Of a stretch of 64,000 nt of DNA, positions 54,178 to 63,197 are shown piece after piece. The DNA comes from DATKPC01 sp035524275 (GTDB lineage: Bacteria > Pseudomonadota > Gammaproteobacteria > Burkholderiales > Burkholderiaceae_F). The stretch is taken from positions 1 through 64,000 of the forward strand of contig DATKPC010000122.1 of the NCBI GenBank assembly GCA_035524275.1, read 5' to 3'. Within the stretch, counting starts at the first letter, position 1; each line of letters begins with the position of its first letter. Both the position numbers and the translations under genes were made by a program. The notes under the pieces were generated by a model. That model searched no databases. It worked only from the letters and a program-made list of their open reading frames with translations, and was not told where the DNA came from.

Positions 54178-55565
54178 TGGAAGCCGGGGCGCCACGGCGG
54201 GTCGACGCGATCTCGCAGCGTCTCGACCGCCTGCCCGCGACGCGGTCGATGTGGAAGCTCGTCGTGATGCTCAGCCTCGGCTTCTTCTTCGAGCTCTACG
54301 ACCTGCTATTCACCGGCTATGTCGCGCCGGGCCTTTTTCGCAGCGGAATCCTGACCGAAACGACGCCCGGGCTGTTCGGTTCGAGCGGCGTCGCCAGTTT
54401 CATCGCGGCGCTGTTCTCCGGCCTGTTCCTCGGCACGATCGGGTGCGGCTTCCTCGCCGATCGCTTCGGTCGCCGTGCGATCTTCACGTGGTCGCTGCTC
54501 TGGTATTCGGCCGCGAACGTCGTGATGGCGACGCAGTCGGAGGCCTTCGGCCTCAATCTGTGGCGGTTCATCTCCGGCCTCGGGCTGGGCGTGGAAATGG
54601 TGACGATCGGAGCCTACCTGTCGGAACTCGCGCCGAAGTCGATTCGCGGGCGCGCGTTCGCGTGCTGCCAGGCGTTCGGCTTCAGCGCGGTACCGGTCGT
54701 TGCGTACCTGTCCTACCTGCTGGTGCCGCGCGCGCCCTGGGGAATCGATGGCTGGCGCTGGGTCGTCGCCGTCGGCGCCAGCGGCGCGCTCGTGGTCTGG
54801 TGGATCCGGCGGAGGCTTCCGGAAAGCCCGCGCTGGCTGGCGCAGCAGGGACGCGACGACGAGGCCGAGCGGATCGTTGCGGCGCTGGAAGATCGGTGCA
54901 CGAAGGAATCCGGCGTCCCGTTGCCGGCGCCCGGCGCTGCGGGGCCGTTGCCCGACCGCGGACGATTCGCCGACATCTGGGTCGCGCCGTACCAGCGGCG
55001 TACGATCATGATGACGATCTTCAACGTGTTCCAGACGGTCGGCTTCTACGGCTGGGCGAACTGGGTGCCGTCGCTGCTCGTCGAGCAGGGCATCAACGTC
55101 ACGACGAGTCTGCTCTACACCAGCATCATCGCGATCGCGGCGCCTGTCGGACCGCTGATCGGCCTGTGGATCGCCGACCGTTTCGAGCGCAAGTGGGTGC
55201 TCGTCGCGGTGGCCTCCGCGAGCGTCGCCTGCGGGCTGCTGTTCAGCCGGTCGTCGCAGACGTGGGCGATCGTCGTGCTGGGATTCGGCCTGACCCTGTC
55301 GAACAACATGCTGTCGTACACCTATCACGCCTACCAGGCGGAGCTGTTCCCGACCGGCATTCGCGCCCGCGCCGTCGGCTTCGTGTATTCCTGGAGCCGC
55401 TTCTCCGCGATCTTCACCGCGTTCATCGTCGCCTTCGTGCTGCGGCGCTTCGGCGTCGGCGGCGTCTTCGTCTTCATATCGCTCGCGATGGCCATCGCGA
55501 TGCTCGCCATCGCGACCATGGGTCCGCGAACGCGCAATCTCGCGCTGGAGCAGATCGCGCAGTAG
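54177..55565 (+). CDS. MFS transporter (sugar/acid-porter type)
   Basis: A 462-residue twelve-helix symporter. The motif-A loop GFLADRFGRRAIF follows TM2 and its second-half copy is LWIADRFERKW. PESPRWLAQQGRDDEAERIV after TM6 is the sugar-porter/SHS-type signature, and ELFPTGIRARAVGF matches the same group. Probably proton-driven import or export of a small acid or sugar. It starts on the last base of the preceding small secreted-protein gene, and the amidase gene follows after 155 bases. Confidence 0.88.
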   Translation: MEAGAPRRVDAISQRLDRLPATRSMWKLVVMLSLGFFFELYDLLFTGYVAPGLFRSGILTETTPGLFGSSGVASFIAALFSGLFLGTIGCGFLADRFGRRAIFTWSLLWYSAANVVMATQSEAFGLNLWRFISGLGLGVEMVTIGAYLSELAPKSIRGRAFACCQAFGFSAVPVVAYLSYLLVPRAPWGIDGWRWVVAVGASGALVVWWIRRRLPESPRWLAQQGRDDEAERIVAALEDRCTKESGVPLPAPGAAGPLPDRGRFADIWVAPYQRRTIMMTIFNVFQTVGFYGWANWVPSLLVEQGINVTTSLLYTSIIAIAAPVGPLIGLWIADRFERKWVLVAVASASVACGLLFSRSSQTWAIVVLGFGLTLSNNMLSYTYHAYQAELFPTGIRARAVGFVYSWSRFSAIFTAFIVAFVLRRFGVGGVFVFISLAMAIAMLAIATMGPRTRNLALEQIAQ

Positions 55566-55720
55566 CCCGGCGCGGGCCATCTCCTCGGCCACCGCGCGGA
55601 CCACGGGACGCCATGGGCGCCATTCGTCGTCGTTCGCGGCGCGTTGCGCCGCGGGGTCGCGCGGCGCCCGACGTTCGGGCAAACTTGTCCGCCAGCCAAG
55701 GATCGAGGCGCAGATCGACG

Positions 55721-57097
55721 ATGAACCCGCTCACGACCGTCCGGCAGCGGATGGATGCCTTGTCGCGCGGCGCCACGACGGCCGCGGCGATGTCCGCGGC
55801 GGCGCTGGACGCCGCGGCCGATGTCGCCGGCGAAGGCAGGCGCACCTTCGTGCGGCTGCTCGCGGACTTGGCGCGCATGGCCGCTGAGGGTTCGGACGCG
55901 CGGCGCCGTGCCGGTGCGGTCCGCTCGCCGATCGACGGGCTGCCGGTCAGCGTCAAGGACCTGTTCGATATCGCCGGCCAGACGACGCTCGCGGGCTCCA
56001 TCGTGCTGAGGGATGCGCCGCCCGCGGCGCGCGACGCCGATGTCGTCGCGCGGCTCAACGCCGCCGGCGCCGTGATCGTGGGGCGCACCAACATGACCGA
56101 GTTCGCGTATTCGGGCCTCGGCATCAACCCGCACTACGGCACGCCCAGCAACGCGTGGGACCGTGCCGCCGTCCGCATCCCGGGCGGATCGTCGTCGGGC
56201 GCGGTCGTCGCGGTCACGGACGGCATGTGCGCGGCGTCGATCGGCAGCGACACCGGCGGCTCGATCCGCATCCCGGCGGCGCTCTGCGGCGTCGTGGGGT
56301 TCAAGCCGACGGCGCGCTCGATTCCGCGCGGCGGGATGCTTCCGCTGTCGACGACGCTCGATTCCGTCGGCGTGATCGCGCCCACCGTCGACTGTTGCGC
56401 GATGCTCTACCGCGCGCTGGCCGACCATGCCGACGACACCCTTGCCGACGGCATCGCGCAGGACGCGGCTCCGGTGGCCGGAAGGCGGTTCCTCGTGCCG
56501 TCGAACCTCGTGCTGGACGGCCTCGACGCCGACGTCGCGCGCTCGTTCGACGGCGCATTGCGGCGCCTGTCAGGCGCCGGCGCCGCGATCGCGCAGGAAG
56601 CGCTGGCGGAACTCGGCGAGCTCGCGAACCTCAACGCGGCCGGCGGCTTCAGCGCGGCCGAAGCCTATGCGTGGCATCGGGACCTCGTCGCGGCGCGCGG
56701 CGGCGAGTACGACCCGCGCGTGCTGTCGCGCATCCTGCGCGGACGAGCGATTTCGGCGCGGGACGTCGCCGATCTCGCGGGCGCGCGCCGCGCGTGGATC
56801 GACCGGGTCGCGAAGCGGCTCCAGGCGTTCGACGCGATGCTGATGCCGACCGTCCCGACGATCGCGCCGCGGCTGGCGCCCCTGGTCGCCGATGAAGCGC
56901 TGTACGTGCAGGCCAACGCGGCGATGCTGCGCAACCCGTCGATCGTCAATTTCCTCGACGGCTGCGCGATCTCGCTGCCATGCCACGTTGCCGGCGAGGC
57001 GCCCGTCGGGATATCGGTCGTCCGGCAGGGGGGCGACGATGCGCAGCTCATCGCGCTGGCGCGATCCATCGAGCCGTTGGTGCGAGCTTCGAGCTAG
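55721..57097 (+). CDS. Amidase signature family hydrolase
   Basis: A 458-residue amidase. The catalytic triad is visible: Lys in LPVSVKDLFDIAG, the cis-Ser in PGGSSSGAVVAV and the nucleophile Ser in GSDTGGSIRIPAALCGVVGFKPT (given as motif parts). The family includes GatA, AtzE/AtzF and other amide or urea-derivative hydrolases. There are no gatB/gatC partners and the insertions differ, so a catabolic amidase is more likely than the tRNA enzyme. It is followed 69 bases later by an oxidoreductase gene. Confidence 0.88.
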   Translation: MNPLTTVRQRMDALSRGATTAAAMSAAALDAAADVAGEGRRTFVRLLADLARMAAEGSDARRRAGAVRSPIDGLPVSVKDLFDIAGQTTLAGSIVLRDAPPAARDADVVARLNAAGAVIVGRTNMTEFAYSGLGINPHYGTPSNAWDRAAVRIPGGSSSGAVVAVTDGMCAASIGSDTGGSIRIPAALCGVVGFKPTARSIPRGGMLPLSTTLDSVGVIAPTVDCCAMLYRALADHADDTLADGIAQDAAPVAGRRFLVPSNLVLDGLDADVARSFDGALRRLSGAGAAIAQEALAELGELANLNAAGGFSAAEAYAWHRDLVAARGGEYDPRVLSRILRGRAISARDVADLAGARRAWIDRVAKRLQAFDAMLMPTVPTIAPRLAPLVADEALYVQANAAMLRNPSIVNFLDGCAISLPCHVAGEAPVGISVVRQGGDDAQLIALARSIEPLVRASS

Positions 57098-57166
57098 CGC
57101 GGCCGCGATGCAGCGACGCGGATGTTGCATCATCCGCATCCCCATCTCCTTCGATCGGCGGCATCC

Positions 57167-58288
57167 ATGCGGGAAATCGGCGTTGGCGTCATCGGAACCG
57201 GCTTCATGGGCAAGTCGCACGCGTTTGCCTACCGGGCCGTCGGCGGCGCCTTTCCGGAGTGCATCCGTCCGCGCCTCGTCGCGATCGCCGATGCCGATGC
57301 CGACGTGGCGCGCCGCGCGGCGGACCAGTACGGGTTTGCTCGGGGCACGGCCGACTGGCGCACGCTGGTCGCCGATCCGGCCATCGGAATCGTCTCGATC
57401 ACGACCCCGAACGCGCTGCACAAGGAGATGGCGCTGGCCGCGATCGCGGCCGGGAAGCACGTCCACTGCGAAAAGCCGCTGGCGCCCGGCGTCGCCGACG
57501 CGAAACTGCTGACCGAGGCGGCGGAGTCCGCCGGGATCCGGACCCAGGTCGGATTCAATTACATCAAGAATCCGCTGCTGAACCTGGCGCGCGAGATGAT
57601 TGCCGCCGGGGAGATCGGGGACGTCACCGGGTTCCGCGGGCTGCACGCGGAGGACTACATGGCGGATCCGGAGGTGCCGTACACGTGGCGCCTCGATCCG
57701 CGCGGCGGCGCCGGCGTGATCGCCGACCTGGGAAGCCACATCATCGGCATCGCACGGTTCCTCGTGGGCCCGATCGACGAGGTCTTCGCGGACCTCGAGA
57801 CGGCCATCGGGAGCCGGCCCGCGGCGCCCGGTGCCACGGAACGCCGCGCCGTCGAGGTGGACGACGTCGCGCGGATGCTGGTCCGCTTCCGGCGCGGATG
57901 CCGCGGCTCGATCGAGGCGAGCTGGATCGCGTCCGGGCGCAAGATGCAGCTTGCGTTCGAAGTGACCGGCTCGCGCGGATCGATCGCGTTCACGCAGGAG
58001 CGGTTCAACGAATTGCAGCTCTACCGCGCCGGATCGGATCCGCGGCAGGCCGGGTTCGTGCGGATCGAGGCGGGGCCGCAGCACGCGCCCTACGGCAACT
58101 TCTGCGTCGCCGCCGGGCACCAGCTGGGATTCAACGACATGAAGACGATCGAGGTCGCCGATTTCCTCAAGGTCATCGCCGGGGAACGGCTGCAGGTCGC
58201 CGACTTCCGCGAAGCCTGGGAGATCCAGAAGGTCGTCGACGCGGCGATCCGCTCATCCGGGGAGCGTCGCTGGTTGACCATCGCCTGA
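57167..58288 (+). CDS. Gfo/Idh/MocA family oxidoreductase
   Basis: A 373-residue NAD(P)-dependent dehydrogenase. The Rossmann motif GVIGTGFMGKSHAFAY opens the protein; SITTPNALHKEMALAAIAAGKHVHCEKPLA carries the EKP catalytic lysine, and GGAGVIADLGSHIIGIARFLVG contains the family Asp/His pair. Closest in pattern to myo-inositol- or sugar-dehydrogenase-like members. The substrate cannot be told. Its end overlaps the convergent flippase gene by 36 bases. Confidence 0.9.
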   Translation: MREIGVGVIGTGFMGKSHAFAYRAVGGAFPECIRPRLVAIADADADVARRAADQYGFARGTADWRTLVADPAIGIVSITTPNALHKEMALAAIAAGKHVHCEKPLAPGVADAKLLTEAAESAGIRTQVGFNYIKNPLLNLAREMIAAGEIGDVTGFRGLHAEDYMADPEVPYTWRLDPRGGAGVIADLGSHIIGIARFLVGPIDEVFADLETAIGSRPAAPGATERRAVEVDDVARMLVRFRRGCRGSIEASWIASGRKMQLAFEVTGSRGSIAFTQERFNELQLYRAGSDPRQAGFVRIEAGPQHAPYGNFCVAAGHQLGFNDMKTIEVADFLKVIAGERLQVADFREAWEIQKVVDAAIRSSGERRWLTIA

Positions 58289-59743
58289 GGCCAGGCGGGC
58301 GCGCGTATCCGGTCCGCGGTCGACGTGGAGGGACCGCGTGGCGCGATCGCTCACGAGGCGCATCGTCGCGCGCGCATCGGTGGGGGTCGGCGGAGCAGCG
58401 GGAACCTCGTCCGTGGACGGCCGGCGCGATTGCAGTGTCGCCATCACGGCGATGCCCAGCACGTTGATCAGTTCACCGACGAGCACGCCGATCACCGCGC
58501 CGCTGACGCCCAGGAAGACGGTCGCCGCATAGGTCGTCATGAGCGAAATCGCGGCGCTCACCAGCGTCATCGAGCTCAGTTGCTTCATTTGCGCGCGCAC
58601 CGTCAGGAAGTGCGCCAGCTGGTCGCGCAGCGCCATCAGGACGAACACGGCCGACCACAGCAGCAGGATGCGCCCTTGATGCGCATCGTGGCGCCTCAAG
58701 ACCTCGTCGAAGATCCACTCGCGCATCTCCCACACGATGGCGCTGTAGACGAGCGCCAGCGCGCAGACGCTTGCCGCGACGATCGTGAGGCGCTGCAGCA
58801 GCCGCGCCGGACCGTGGTCGCGCAGCCAGTGCGATGCCGTCGGCAACAGGATCTGCGAAATCCCCTGCGACATCAGGTTGACCGGCATCATCAGCAACCG
58901 CATCGAGGCGACGAGCGCGACGGCTCGCGCGTCGAGAATGCCGACGACGACGTAGTTGTAGCCCTGGCTGAACAGCCAGTGGACCGCCGAGCCCATCAGC
59001 GCCCAGCCGCCGATCGGCGCGATCTCGCGCAGGATGTGGCGTTCGCCGTCCAGGTTCCAGCCTTCGTGCCGCTTGAGCAACCGCCCGAGGATCAGGCCTC
59101 CGACCAGCGTCGCGAAAGCGAGCGTCAGGACGGCCGCGATCCCCGGTACCGGCGTCAGCGACGAAGCGAACGCCCCGCCGACCAGCAGGACGACGTAGGC
59201 CGCGTCGGCCTTGAGGACGTCGAGCGGGCGCCGGTAGGCCAGCAGCACCATCCGGAAGAACTCGCGTTGCATCGTGGCCATGGCGGCGAGGATCGCGGCG
59301 GCGACCATCAGGGCAATCTGATCGTCGAGGACCCCGCTCCACCACAGCACGCCGTCGAGGTATGCCGCGGCCCCGCCTGCGACCGGAATCCACTTGCGTT
59401 GTTCGCGGAGCATTCCGCCGACCGCGTCGCGGCGCCCGGCAAGATCGCGGTTCGCCAGCCGGATGATCAGCGTCGGCCCGAGGTAGGAGAACTGCAGGCC
59501 GCCCAGAAGCAGCATGGCGGTCGTCACCAGGACGTAGTAGCCGTAGAGCTCCGCGCTCTGGTGCCGGATCAGGATGAGGCCGACGAGGAAGCTTGCGGCC
59601 GAGACGATGGCCTGGCTCGCGAGCGCGCCGCTGAAAAGCCGCACCAGGGCACCGCGCTGCTCGGGTTTGACCGCAGCCTCTGCATCCGTTTGACCACGAC
59701 CGAATTGCGGTTTTGCCGGCAATTCGGATTGCAAATTACGCAT
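58253..59743 (-). CDS. Polysaccharide flippase-like membrane protein (MOP superfamily)
   Basis: About 496 residues with roughly 12-14 membrane helices of the Wzx/oligosaccharide-flippase type: FSGALASQAIVSAASFLVGLILIRHQSAELYGYYVLV (start of the first half) and VFLGVSGAVIGVLVGELINVLG near the end. Such proteins move lipid-linked sugars across the inner membrane. No glycosyltransferases or polymerase are nearby, so it is an orphan here. I chose the ATG giving MRNLQSEL; an in-frame start 93 bases upstream would add an Arg/Ser-rich stretch. The C-terminal 50 residues are hydrophilic. Confidence 0.82.
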   Translation of the reverse strand: MRNLQSELPAKPQFGRGQTDAEAAVKPEQRGALVRLFSGALASQAIVSAASFLVGLILIRHQSAELYGYYVLVTTAMLLLGGLQFSYLGPTLIIRLANRDLAGRRDAVGGMLREQRKWIPVAGGAAAYLDGVLWWSGVLDDQIALMVAAAILAAMATMQREFFRMVLLAYRRPLDVLKADAAYVVLLVGGAFASSLTPVPGIAAVLTLAFATLVGGLILGRLLKRHEGWNLDGERHILREIAPIGGWALMGSAVHWLFSQGYNYVVVGILDARAVALVASMRLLMMPVNLMSQGISQILLPTASHWLRDHGPARLLQRLTIVAASVCALALVYSAIVWEMREWIFDEVLRRHDAHQGRILLLWSAVFVLMALRDQLAHFLTVRAQMKQLSSMTLVSAAISLMTTYAATVFLGVSGAVIGVLVGELINVLGIAVMATLQSRRPSTDEVPAAPPTPTDARATMRLVSDRATRSLHVDRGPDTRARLASGDGQPATLPG

Positions 59744-60035
59744 CAGTTGCTTTCGGGCCGCGAATTCCAATCGCGGCGGAGGTGCAGATCGACTCGACGT
59801 ATCTCGGTGGCGGGTTGCGCTCAGGCCTTGAGGCAATTCCCTGAGCGCACATCTTCCGGGTCATTGTCCTGGGTATCCCTTGCGCAATGCACTAGGGATC
59901 TCACTACTATATGTAGCTAAAAAGTAACCTGAACGCGTAACTTCTCGCCATTGACAGCCATGCTGCCACCGAAGAGGTGGGCACGAAACGCCGGAAATCG
60001 CGGGAATTCGGCCGCTTATCGGGCCCGATGGGGCA
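59744..60035. other. Intergenic region upstream of the flippase gene
   Basis: About 290 bases, locally AT-richer around 59890-59945. It holds the possible flippase promoter described below. No gene or RNA is recognised. Confidence 0.4.
59906..59911 (-). promoter_or_regulatory. Possible flippase -10 element (TATAGT)
   Basis: TATAGT on the minus strand, inside CTAC-TATAT-GTAG, in the AT-rich patch about 165 bases before the flippase start. A weak -35 TTCAGG lies 16 bases upstream. The only good -10 match in this gap. Confidence 0.3.
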
Positions 60036-60788
60036 TCACCGCAGGACGCGGTACCAGTAGGCGTAGGCGCGGCGGAACCCCAGGCGCTCGTAGACGCTAA
60101 TTGCCGCCACGTTGGACGACGAAACCTGGAGATAAGCCGCTTCGGCGTCGCGACTTAGGCCCCACCCCATCAATCCCTCGCAGAGGCGGGTGGCGAGGCC
60201 TCGGCCGCGGAAATCCGGCGCCGTCGCCACATCGAAGAGGCCGACAAGGCGCCGGACGACGACCCCCAGGCCACAACATATGGGGTCGCCTGCCGTGCCG
60301 GCAGGCTGCCTCAGAACCGCCATCGCGCGCGGGCCGCTGATCGCCCGCAGGATCTGCAGGTGCCTCCCGTCCACGTTCGACGCCATTCCGGTGATGCGCT
60401 CGAAACCCTGGAGCCAGGCGGCCGGGTCCTCGATCAGGTCGAGAAGAACCTCGGGTGCGCCGCGCTCCAGGGGTCGGACCATCACCAGCGACGGATCGAC
60501 GAGGCGGTAGCCGCGCTCGTCCAGGAGCGCATCGACGACGGCGGACCGCATCGCGCCGACGAGCCGGAACGTCGGCACCAGGCCTCGCGCACGGTAGCGC
60601 CCCTCGATATGCGCGATCTCCGCCGGCGAGAGGTCGCCCGCCGCGCCCGTCGGACTCGCGGAGTTGGCACGTTTCGTGTAGCCGTTGGCGAAGCGCAGCG
60701 TCCAGCCGCGCAGCTGCTCTTCCTCGAGCGCAGGCCAGGCCTGGCAGGCGGCCGATTCGAGGGTGTCCGGTGAAATCGAAAACTCCAC
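60036..60788 (-). CDS. GNAT family N-acetyltransferase
   Basis: About 250 residues. The C-terminal half is the acetyltransferase core with the acetyl-CoA loop DFRGRGLATRLCEGLMGWG and the typical ending NVAAISVYERLGFRRAYAYWYRV. The N-terminal half (ACQAWPALEEEQLRGWTLRFANGYTKRANS) is a second, degenerate domain found in one GNAT subgroup. I start at the GTG giving VEFSISPDTLES, with GGAA upstream; an ATG at 60896 is possible but would read through the large hairpin and run past the divergent bioY start. Acceptor unknown. Confidence 0.82.
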   Translation of the reverse strand: MEFSISPDTLESAACQAWPALEEEQLRGWTLRFANGYTKRANSASPTGAAGDLSPAEIAHIEGRYRARGLVPTFRLVGAMRSAVVDALLDERGYRLVDPSLVMVRPLERGAPEVLLDLIEDPAAWLQGFERITGMASNVDGRHLQILRAISGPRAMAVLRQPAGTAGDPICCGLGVVVRRLVGLFDVATAPDFRGRGLATRLCEGLMGWGLSRDAEAAYLQVSSSNVAAISVYERLGFRRAYAYWYRVLR

Positions 60789-60810
60789 GTAAAGTTCCGG
60801 CCTGGAAAGC

Positions 60811-60842
60811 GTCCGCGGCGCCGGCTCACCGGCGCCGCGGAC
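60811..60842. promoter_or_regulatory. 14-bp perfect hairpin in the bioY leader
   Basis: Arms GTCCGCGGCGCCGG and its exact complement around the tetraloop CTCA, ending 33 bases before the bioY ATG. It lies between two divergent starts, so it is not an ordinary terminator of either gene. It could control bioY translation or transcription. No known biotin-repressor operator is recognised. Confidence 0.5.
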
Positions 60843-60875
60843 GATCGGGTCAACCGAAGGATAGGAGATCGTCGA

Positions 60876-61523
60876 ATGAATGACGCAGGAACGCACCGGG
60901 CCCCGCTCGACTCGCCGCTCGACGCCACGCTGGGCTCATCGCTCGGCACGGCGATATCCGCGCCGATCACGGCGTCGATGCACGGATCGATCGGCTTCGG
61001 CTCGGTGATCCTGGCGGCGGCGGGCGTCGTCCTGCTGACCCTTTCGGCACACCTGCAGGTACCGCTGTGGCCGGTGCCGATGACGATGCAGACCTACGTC
61101 GTCCTGGTGATCGCGATGGCCTACGGGCGGCGACTCGGCATGGCGACGATGCTTGCCTACCTGTTCGCGGGAGCGGCGGGCCTGCCGGTTTTCGCCGGGA
61201 CGCCCGAAAAGGGCCTCGGCGTCGCCTATATGGCAGGACCGACGGGCGGCTATCTCGTCGGCTTCGCGGTCGCGACCTGGCTGGTCGCCAAGCTCGCGGA
61301 ACGCGGCTGGGATCGTCGCTTCGTGCCGTGCCTCGCGGCGATGACGGCGGGCCACCTGCTGATTCTCGGCTGCGGCGTCGCCTGGCTGGCCGTTCTGATC
61401 GGCGGGCAACGGGCGATTGCGGTCGGATTCACGCCCTTCGTCGTGGCAACCGTCCTGAAGACCCTGCTCGCCGCGGCCACGCTGCCCGCGGCATGGCATG
61501 CCGTCAGTCGCCTGAAGCGTTGA
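60876..61523 (+). CDS. bioY: Biotin transporter BioY
   Basis: A 215-residue inner-membrane S-component that binds and imports biotin, alone or with an ECF energising module. Family motifs: AHLQVPLWPVPMTMQTYVVLVIAM, FAGTPEKGLGVAYMAGPTGGYLVGF and the six-helix pattern. No bioM/bioN genes are adjacent, so it may work alone or with a distant module. TAGGAGA is 7 bases before the ATG. The N-terminal 30 residues are longer than usual and hydrophilic. Confidence 0.92.
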   Translation: MNDAGTHRAPLDSPLDATLGSSLGTAISAPITASMHGSIGFGSVILAAAGVVLLTLSAHLQVPLWPVPMTMQTYVVLVIAMAYGRRLGMATMLAYLFAGAAGLPVFAGTPEKGLGVAYMAGPTGGYLVGFAVATWLVAKLAERGWDRRFVPCLAAMTAGHLLILGCGVAWLAVLIGGQRAIAVGFTPFVVATVLKTLLAAATLPAAWHAVSRLKR

Positions 61524-61676
61524 TCAGCGGAACACCTGAACGCGACTACCGTACCTCAGTACCATGGCGGTCCCGATCGGCCTAGCCCAATGGGGCGATG
61601 AGAGGGAAATCGATGCGCCACGCGGTGTAATTTACGGGCTCGCGCAATCCCCCGCGGTCGGAGTCGGCAGCAAACG

Positions 61677-62048
61677 ATGGTTCAGCATCCATCATGGTCC
61701 GAGCGCCTCTCGGCAGTCTGGAGGCGGCTTTCGACAAGGCACGCGCCGCGCCACGGCGGCGCGGATGACTTGCCGGATTCCATCGGGTCCCTGTCCTTCG
61801 ATTCCCGCTTGGCCGGTACCACCGCGCCGAGCGACACCGGCGACGGTTTCTCGACGTTCGCCGAGGATGTCGCGCGCAAGGGGCGCCCTTATGCGCAGGT
61901 GCAGCGCAAGCTGGAGCTGGCGCGCAGCTACATCGACCTCGGCATCAAGCCCGGCGCGCGCGAGTTGCTTCTTGAAGTGCTGCGCGACGGAGCACCCGAG
62001 CAGCGGCGAGCGGCCGCGTCGATGCTGGACGACGTCCTCGACAGCTGA
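61677..62048 (+). CDS. FimV C-terminal-domain-like protein
   Basis: A 123-residue soluble protein. Its last 50 residues (QRKLELARSYIDLGIKPGARELLLEVLRDG, then RRAAASMLDDVL) match the TPR-like C-terminal domain of FimV, KLDLARAYIDMGDxxGARELLEEVL. The N-terminal part is Arg/Ser/Gly-rich and probably disordered. The ATG has no strong ribosome binding site. In FimV this domain binds partner proteins at the cell pole; a stand-alone copy suggests an adaptor, by inference only. Confidence 0.65.
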   Translation: MVQHPSWSERLSAVWRRLSTRHAPRHGGADDLPDSIGSLSFDSRLAGTTAPSDTGDGFSTFAEDVARKGRPYAQVQRKLELARSYIDLGIKPGARELLLEVLRDGAPEQRRAAASMLDDVLDS

Positions 62049-62071
62049 CGTCCGTCGCGCCGCAGCCTCGC

Positions 62072-62608
62072 TCAGGGCAGGCCTTCGCGCGCCGCACCGG
62101 GCCGGCGCCAGAATTCGCCGTGCATCGCGATCGTCTCGCCGACGACCTCGACGACGGGCCCGATCAGGTCGATCGGTTTCTGGCCGCTGTCGATGACGCG
62201 ACGCGATTCGAGGTCCATCGTCGGATTCTCCGGGTGATCGCCGGTCTGCTGCAGCAGCTCGCGCTCCGTCATCGCGTAGACGATCCGCCCGATGTTGGCC
62301 CAATACGCCGTCGCCGCGCACATGCAACACGGCTCGACGGCCGTGTAAAGCGTGCAGCCCCAGAGGAATCCCGGCGTGAAATTCGTTGCCGCGACGCGCG
62401 CCAGCGTCGATTCGGCGTGGTTGACCGTATCGACGTTGCATTGCTCCAGCAACACGGTTTCCTGGTCGGGCCCGACGAGAACAGCGCCGAACGGGTGACG
62501 GCCGAGCGCGACCGCGCGCCGCGCCACGTCGTTCGAGCGGCGCAGGTGCCGGATCATCTGCTCGCGCGTGGGCGTCAAGCCCTGCGCCGGTAGCCCAGCC
62601 GTCGTCAT
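62072..62608 (-). CDS. Nucleoside/guanine deaminase-like protein
   Basis: A 178-residue cytidine-deaminase-fold enzyme. The zinc and catalytic residues are in NHAEST (His, Glu) and EPCCMCAAT (two Cys). The group includes guanine deaminase GuaD and tRNA adenosine deaminase TadA; the length and the C-terminal helix with GETIAMHGEFWR differ from TadA, so a free base or nucleoside is the likely substrate. GGAGA lies about 6 bases before the chosen ATG (MTTAGLPAQ); a longer frame upstream is Cys/Arg-rich and doubtful. Convergent with the FimV-like gene. Confidence 0.85.
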   Translation of the reverse strand: MTTAGLPAQGLTPTREQMIRHLRRSNDVARRAVALGRHPFGAVLVGPDQETVLLEQCNVDTVNHAESTLARVAATNFTPGFLWGCTLYTAVEPCCMCAATAYWANIGRIVYAMTERELLQQTGDHPENPTMDLESRRVIDSGQKPIDLIGPVVEVVGETIAMHGEFWRRPGAAREGLP

Positions 62609-62670
62609 CGCATTCTCCGAGGTTCGCAGGCAAGTCCCGCAGCACCGCGTCGTGTCGCGGCACCGGCATC

Positions 62671-62676
62671 TATAGT
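62671..62676 (+). promoter_or_regulatory. Possible -10 element (TATAGT) of the DUF1348 gene
   Basis: TATAGT lies 36 bases before the DUF1348 start, next to the palindrome GTACGTAC. The matching -35 position is poor, so this is a weak prediction. Confidence 0.3.
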
Positions 62677-62711
62677 ACGTACGAACGACGCCTGGAGATG
62701 GTGCCCACGCC

Positions 62712-63179
62712 ATGGAAACCCGCCCGCCCTTGCCGCCCTATACGCCCGAAACCGCGCGCCAGAAGGTCCGGATGGCCGAGGACGCGTGGAACACGCGCGA
62801 CCCGGATCGGGTCGTGCTGGTCTACACCGAGGACACGCGCTGGCGTAACCGGTCCGAATTTCCGGTTGGCCGCGACCAGGTACGGAAGTTCCTGCGCCGC
62901 AAATGGGATCGGGAGCTCGACTACCGTCTGATCAAGGAGCTCTGGGCCTGCGCCGGCCATCGGATCGCGGTGCGCTTCGCCTACGAATGGCACGACGATT
63001 CCGGGCACTGGTACCGCAGCTACGGCAACGAGAACTGGGAATTCAACGACGCCGGACTGATGCAGCGGCGCTACGCGAGCATCAACGACCTGCCGATCAG
63101 CGAAGCGGAACGAAAATTCCGCTGGCCGCTGGGGCGCCGGCCGGACGAACACCCGGGGTTGTCCGAACTCGACCTCTGA
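62712..63179 (+). CDS. DUF1348 (SnoaL/NTF2-like) protein
   Basis: A 155-residue NTF2-fold protein of the DUF1348 family. Characteristic segments are DAWNTRDPDRVVLVYTEDTRWRNR, FLRRKWDRELDYRLIKELWA and RSYGNENWEFNDAGLMQRRYASINDLPI (given by parts). Members are common in bacteria and have no settled function; some are thought to be cyclases or isomerases. GGAG is about 15 bases upstream. It is followed after 18 bases by the truncated permease gene. Confidence 0.85.
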   Translation: METRPPLPPYTPETARQKVRMAEDAWNTRDPDRVVLVYTEDTRWRNRSEFPVGRDQVRKFLRRKWDRELDYRLIKELWACAGHRIAVRFAYEWHDDSGHWYRSYGNENWEFNDAGLMQRRYASINDLPISEAERKFRWPLGRRPDEHPGLSELDL

Positions 63180-63197
63180 CGCCGGGACCGCGCCAAC

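Noticed and set aside
55666..55680. GCCCGA-CGT-TCGGGC palindrome between the MFS and amidase genes
   Set aside because: Only 6-bp arms in very GC-rich sequence, where such palindromes are expected by chance; no known operator match.
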